Shown here piece by piece: positions 62,074-64,000 of a stretch of 64,000 nucleotides of DNA. The notes beneath the pieces were generated by a model. That model was not told the origin of the DNA and searched no databases. It saw nothing but the letters and a program-made list of their open reading frames with translations. The stretch's first letter is position 1. Every line of letters starts with the position of its first letter. A program made the position numbers and the translations under genes. Source of the stretch: Hydrogenophaga sp. BPS33 (GTDB taxonomy: Bacteria > Pseudomonadota > Gammaproteobacteria > Burkholderiales > Burkholderiaceae_C); assembly GCF_009859475.1 (NCBI RefSeq), contig NZ_CP044549.1, positions 5,642,001-5,706,000 of the forward strand. The letters are read 5' to 3'.

Positions 62074-63420
62074 ATGCGATCAGACGAAGTGACGAAGCCG
62101 AACGAAGAAGCCTGTGATGTCCTGGTCGTCGGCGGCGGCCCCGCCGGCTCTACCATCGCCACCCTGCTCGCGCGCGAAGGCCGCAAGGTGGTGCTGCTGG
62201 AGAAGGACCACCACCCGCGCTTTCACATCGGCGAGTCGCTGCTGCCCGGCAACGTGGCCTTGTTCGACCAGCTCGGCGTGCGCGATCAGGTGGAGAAAAT
62301 CGGCATGCCCAAGTTCGGCATCGAGTTCGTGCCACCCGATCTGGACTACTGCAGCTATGTCGACTTCGCCGAGGGTTGGGACCCCTCGATGGCCTCGGCC
62401 TGGCAGGTGCGCCGCTCCGAGTTGGACGAGCTGCTGTTCCGCCATGCCGCGAGCCAGGGTGCCCAGGCGCTGGAAGGTGCGAAGGTCACCGACGTGGCGT
62501 TCGACGACGCGGGCGTACGGGTTGAGGCGAAGCTGGAGAGCGGCGAAGCCCGCCACTGGCGCGCGCGCTTCGTGGTCGACGCCTCGGGCCGCGACACGCT
62601 GCTGGCCAACAAGTTCAAGTGCAAGGAAAAGAACAAGGACCACAACAGCACCGCCCTGTTCGGCCACTTCCACGGTGCGCGGCGTCTGCAAGGCAAGCGC
62701 GAAGGCAACATCAGCATCTGCTGGTTCGAACACGGCTGGTTCTGGTTCATCCCGTTGGCCGACGGCACCACGAGCGTGGGCGCGGTGTGCTGGGCCTATT
62801 ACCTGAAGGCACGCGACAAGCCGCTGAAAGACTATTTCTTCGACACGATCGCCCTGTGCCCAGAGCTGCACGACCGCCTGAAGGACGCCACGCTGGTGGA
62901 CGACAAAGTGCATGCCACGGGCAACTTCTCGTACTCCAGCACGCACGCCACGGGCGATCGCTACCTGATGGTGGGCGACGCCTACACCTTCATCGACCCG
63001 ATGTTTTCTTCGGGCGTGTTCCTGGCGATGCAGAGTGCCTTCGATGGCGCGCAGCTGGTGGCGACGGCGCTGGACCGGCCGCAAGCGCTGGCCGCGGCAC
63101 GCGCCGCGCTGGAGAAGCGCATGCGCGTGGGTCCGCGCGACTATTCCTGGTTCATCTACCGCGTGACCAACCCCACCATCCGCGACATGTTCATGCACCC
63201 GAACAACCGCTTCAAGGTGAAACAGGGCCTCATGTCGCTGCTGGCGGCCGACATCCACCACGGGCCGGCCTACCGCATGTCGCTGGTGATGTTCAAGCTG
63301 ATCTACTACGTGGTCTCGGTCGCGAACTGGCGGCGCACCTACGCGGGGTGGAAACGGCACCGCTTCAACATCCGAGAGATGGGACCTCTGCGCGGCGAGA
63401 CCATCATGAAAGCGGATTGA
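62074..63420 (+). CDS. Flavin-dependent halogenase-like FAD oxidoreductase
   Basis: 448 aa. FAD-binding VLVVGGGPAGSTIATLLARE near the N-terminus, then RFHIGESLLPGNVALFDQLG and the halogenase signature WxWxIP (WFWFIP, 222-227). A Lys at position 80 (MPKFGIEF) sits where FDHs have the catalytic Lys that carries the hypohalous acid adduct. Final C-terminal helices LMSLLAADIHHGPAYR and YAGWKRHRF are present. It may halogenate or epoxidise an aromatic or polyene. GGGAG lies 8 bases upstream of the ATG. The neighbouring methyltransferase hints at a pigment or secondary-metabolite locus. Confidence 0.75.
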   Translation: MRSDEVTKPNEEACDVLVVGGGPAGSTIATLLAREGRKVVLLEKDHHPRFHIGESLLPGNVALFDQLGVRDQVEKIGMPKFGIEFVPPDLDYCSYVDFAEGWDPSMASAWQVRRSELDELLFRHAASQGAQALEGAKVTDVAFDDAGVRVEAKLESGEARHWRARFVVDASGRDTLLANKFKCKEKNKDHNSTALFGHFHGARRLQGKREGNISICWFEHGWFWFIPLADGTTSVGAVCWAYYLKARDKPLKDYFFDTIALCPELHDRLKDATLVDDKVHATGNFSYSSTHATGDRYLMVGDAYTFIDPMFSSGVFLAMQSAFDGAQLVATALDRPQALAAARAALEKRMRVGPRDYSWFIYRVTNPTIRDMFMHPNNRFKVKQGLMSLLAADIHHGPAYRMSLVMFKLIYYVVSVANWRRTYAGWKRHRFNIREMGPLRGETIMKAD

Positions 63421-63432
63421 AGGGGAGTTGAA

Positions 63433-63538
63433 CCAGAGGCACCGAGGGACGGCTTTGCCGGCCCAAGATGCCGTCCCCCCTCGAAGCGCCGAAGGCGCGC
63501 AACAGAGGGGGGAAGCGGCGCAGCGGCGCAGGGGGGTG
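63433..63538. repeat. Dispersed intergenic repeat, copy 2
   Basis: About 106 bp, matching 40394-40500 with some substitutions, including the hairpin GCGCC-GAA-GGCGC. It abuts the stop codon of the minus-strand methyltransferase gene in the same way as copy 1 abuts the response-regulator stop. This fits a transcript-end element. Confidence 0.75.
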
Positions 63539-63541
63539 TTC

Positions 63542-64000
63542 TTATTTCACTGCCGTGTATTCGGAAAACACCCCCAGCTCGGTGTGGCGCTGCACCTGGA
63601 TAAAACCCGCGCGTTCCATGGCCTGGAGAATCTGCGCAGGCGGAATGCAGCTCTCGATGGTGTCCCAGTAGTAGCGCCACAGCTCGGCGCTGTTGCGCTC
63701 ACGGGAGACAAAACGCGCCAGGGTCGGTACGATGCGCCGCATGTAGAACTTCACGCAGGCGCGCGAGAGGCGGCTCTCGGGCTGGCTGATTTCCAGAATG
63801 AGCAGCTTGGCGCCGGGCCTGAGCACGCGGTGGAATTCGCGCAAGGCAGCGTCCACGTCCGACACGTGGCGAAACGCATAGCCAAAGCTCAGAAAGTCGG
63901 CCTCTCCATCGGCGCACGGCAGCGCTTCCGCGCGGCCAGCCCGCAGCTCGACGCCGGGCAGGTTCACCTGCGCGAGCATGCCCGGGCTGGGGTCGACGCC
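63542..64000 (-). CDS. UbiE-type class I SAM methyltransferase (cut by window edge)
   Basis: 153 codons visible; the N-terminus lies beyond the window. The segments GVDPSPGML, AEALPCADGEADFLSFGYAF, RVLRPGAKLLILEISQPE and VKFYMRRIVPTLARFVSRER are of the UbiE/COQ5 menaquinone/ubiquinone methyltransferase group. It could be a true ubiE or a relative acting on a secondary metabolite, because it sits beside the halogenase-like gene. The two converge with the repeat between them. Start not visible. Confidence 0.82.
   Translation of the reverse strand, partial: GVDPSPGMLAQVNLPGVELRAGRAEALPCADGEADFLSFGYAFRHVSDVDAALREFHRVLRPGAKLLILEISQPESRLSRACVKFYMRRIVPTLARFVSRERNSAELWRYYWDTIESCIPPAQILQAMERAGFIQVQRHTELGVFSEYTAVK

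Noticed and set aside
1..64000. CRISPR array, transposase, integrase, attachment sites or replication origin
   Set aside because: No regularly spaced repeats, recombinase motifs or tRNA-associated direct repeats were seen.

Overview
The window looks like a chromosomal stretch of a GC-rich betaproteobacterium of the order Burkholderiales, most likely family Comamonadaceae (a Hydrogenophaga/Acidovorax/Variovorax-like organism). This is inferred from the many Bug/TctC periplasmic binding proteins, the che gene order, and GC-rich intergenic repeats of a kind I associate with that family. No rRNA, tRNA, CRISPR array, integrase or insertion sequence was found.

Region 1 (1-29.6 kb) is a dense acyl-CoA catabolic cluster. 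It encodes a thiolase-like protein with a DUF35 zinc-ribbon partner, three acyl-CoA dehydrogenases, a MaoC-type hydratase, two crotonases, a two-subunit class I CoA-transferase-like enzyme, four CaiB/BaiF-family proteins, two NDP-forming acyl-CoA synthetases, an SDR and seven orphan Bug solute-binding proteins. Two FadR-type GntR regulators with almost identical recognition helices lie inside it. An 11-bp palindrome (TGGGTSAYCCA-like) occurs at the start of nearly every transcription unit, so the whole block looks like one regulon. The first operon (thiolase-like, DUF35, two ACADs, MaoC) has the gene content of a retro-aldol side-chain-cleavage module like the actinobacterial steroid igr operon; the true substrate is unknown.

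Region 2 (29.6-35.2 kb) holds a PaaX-like regulator, an AMP-forming acyl-CoA ligase, another CaiB/BaiF transferase and two crotonases. Its two divergent promoters share one palindrome. Region 3 (35.2-40.0 kb) has miscellaneous genes: a shortened YCII protein, a TSUP permease, a glutaredoxin, a kelch-type lipoprotein and an MFS exporter. Region 4 (40.5-48.8 kb) is sensory: a NarL-type two-component pair, then a chemotaxis cluster (CheZ-like protein, cheY, cheA, cheR, cheD, cheB) with two sigma-28-like promoters and no cheW or receptor gene.

Region 5 (49.0-54.3 kb) changes character after a DUF2889 protein and a dihaem cytochrome c. A PD-(D/E)XK nuclease-winged-helix fusion overlaps a nucleotidyltransferase gene (an AbiE-like type IV toxin-antitoxin arrangement) behind a 22-bp palindrome that covers the promoter. 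It is followed by a DUF1810 protein, a tiny Cys/His-rich secreted protein and a frameshifted gene with a McrA-type head domain and a DUF3883 domain. This is the best candidate for a little-described defence-type system. Region 6 (54.3-64 kb) has a LysR/SDR/SnoaL-like trio, a DUF445 membrane protein, an acidic disordered protein, an aspartoacylase-family enzyme next to an eighth Bug protein and a LysR regulator, a flavin-dependent halogenase-like protein, and a truncated UbiE-type methyltransferase.
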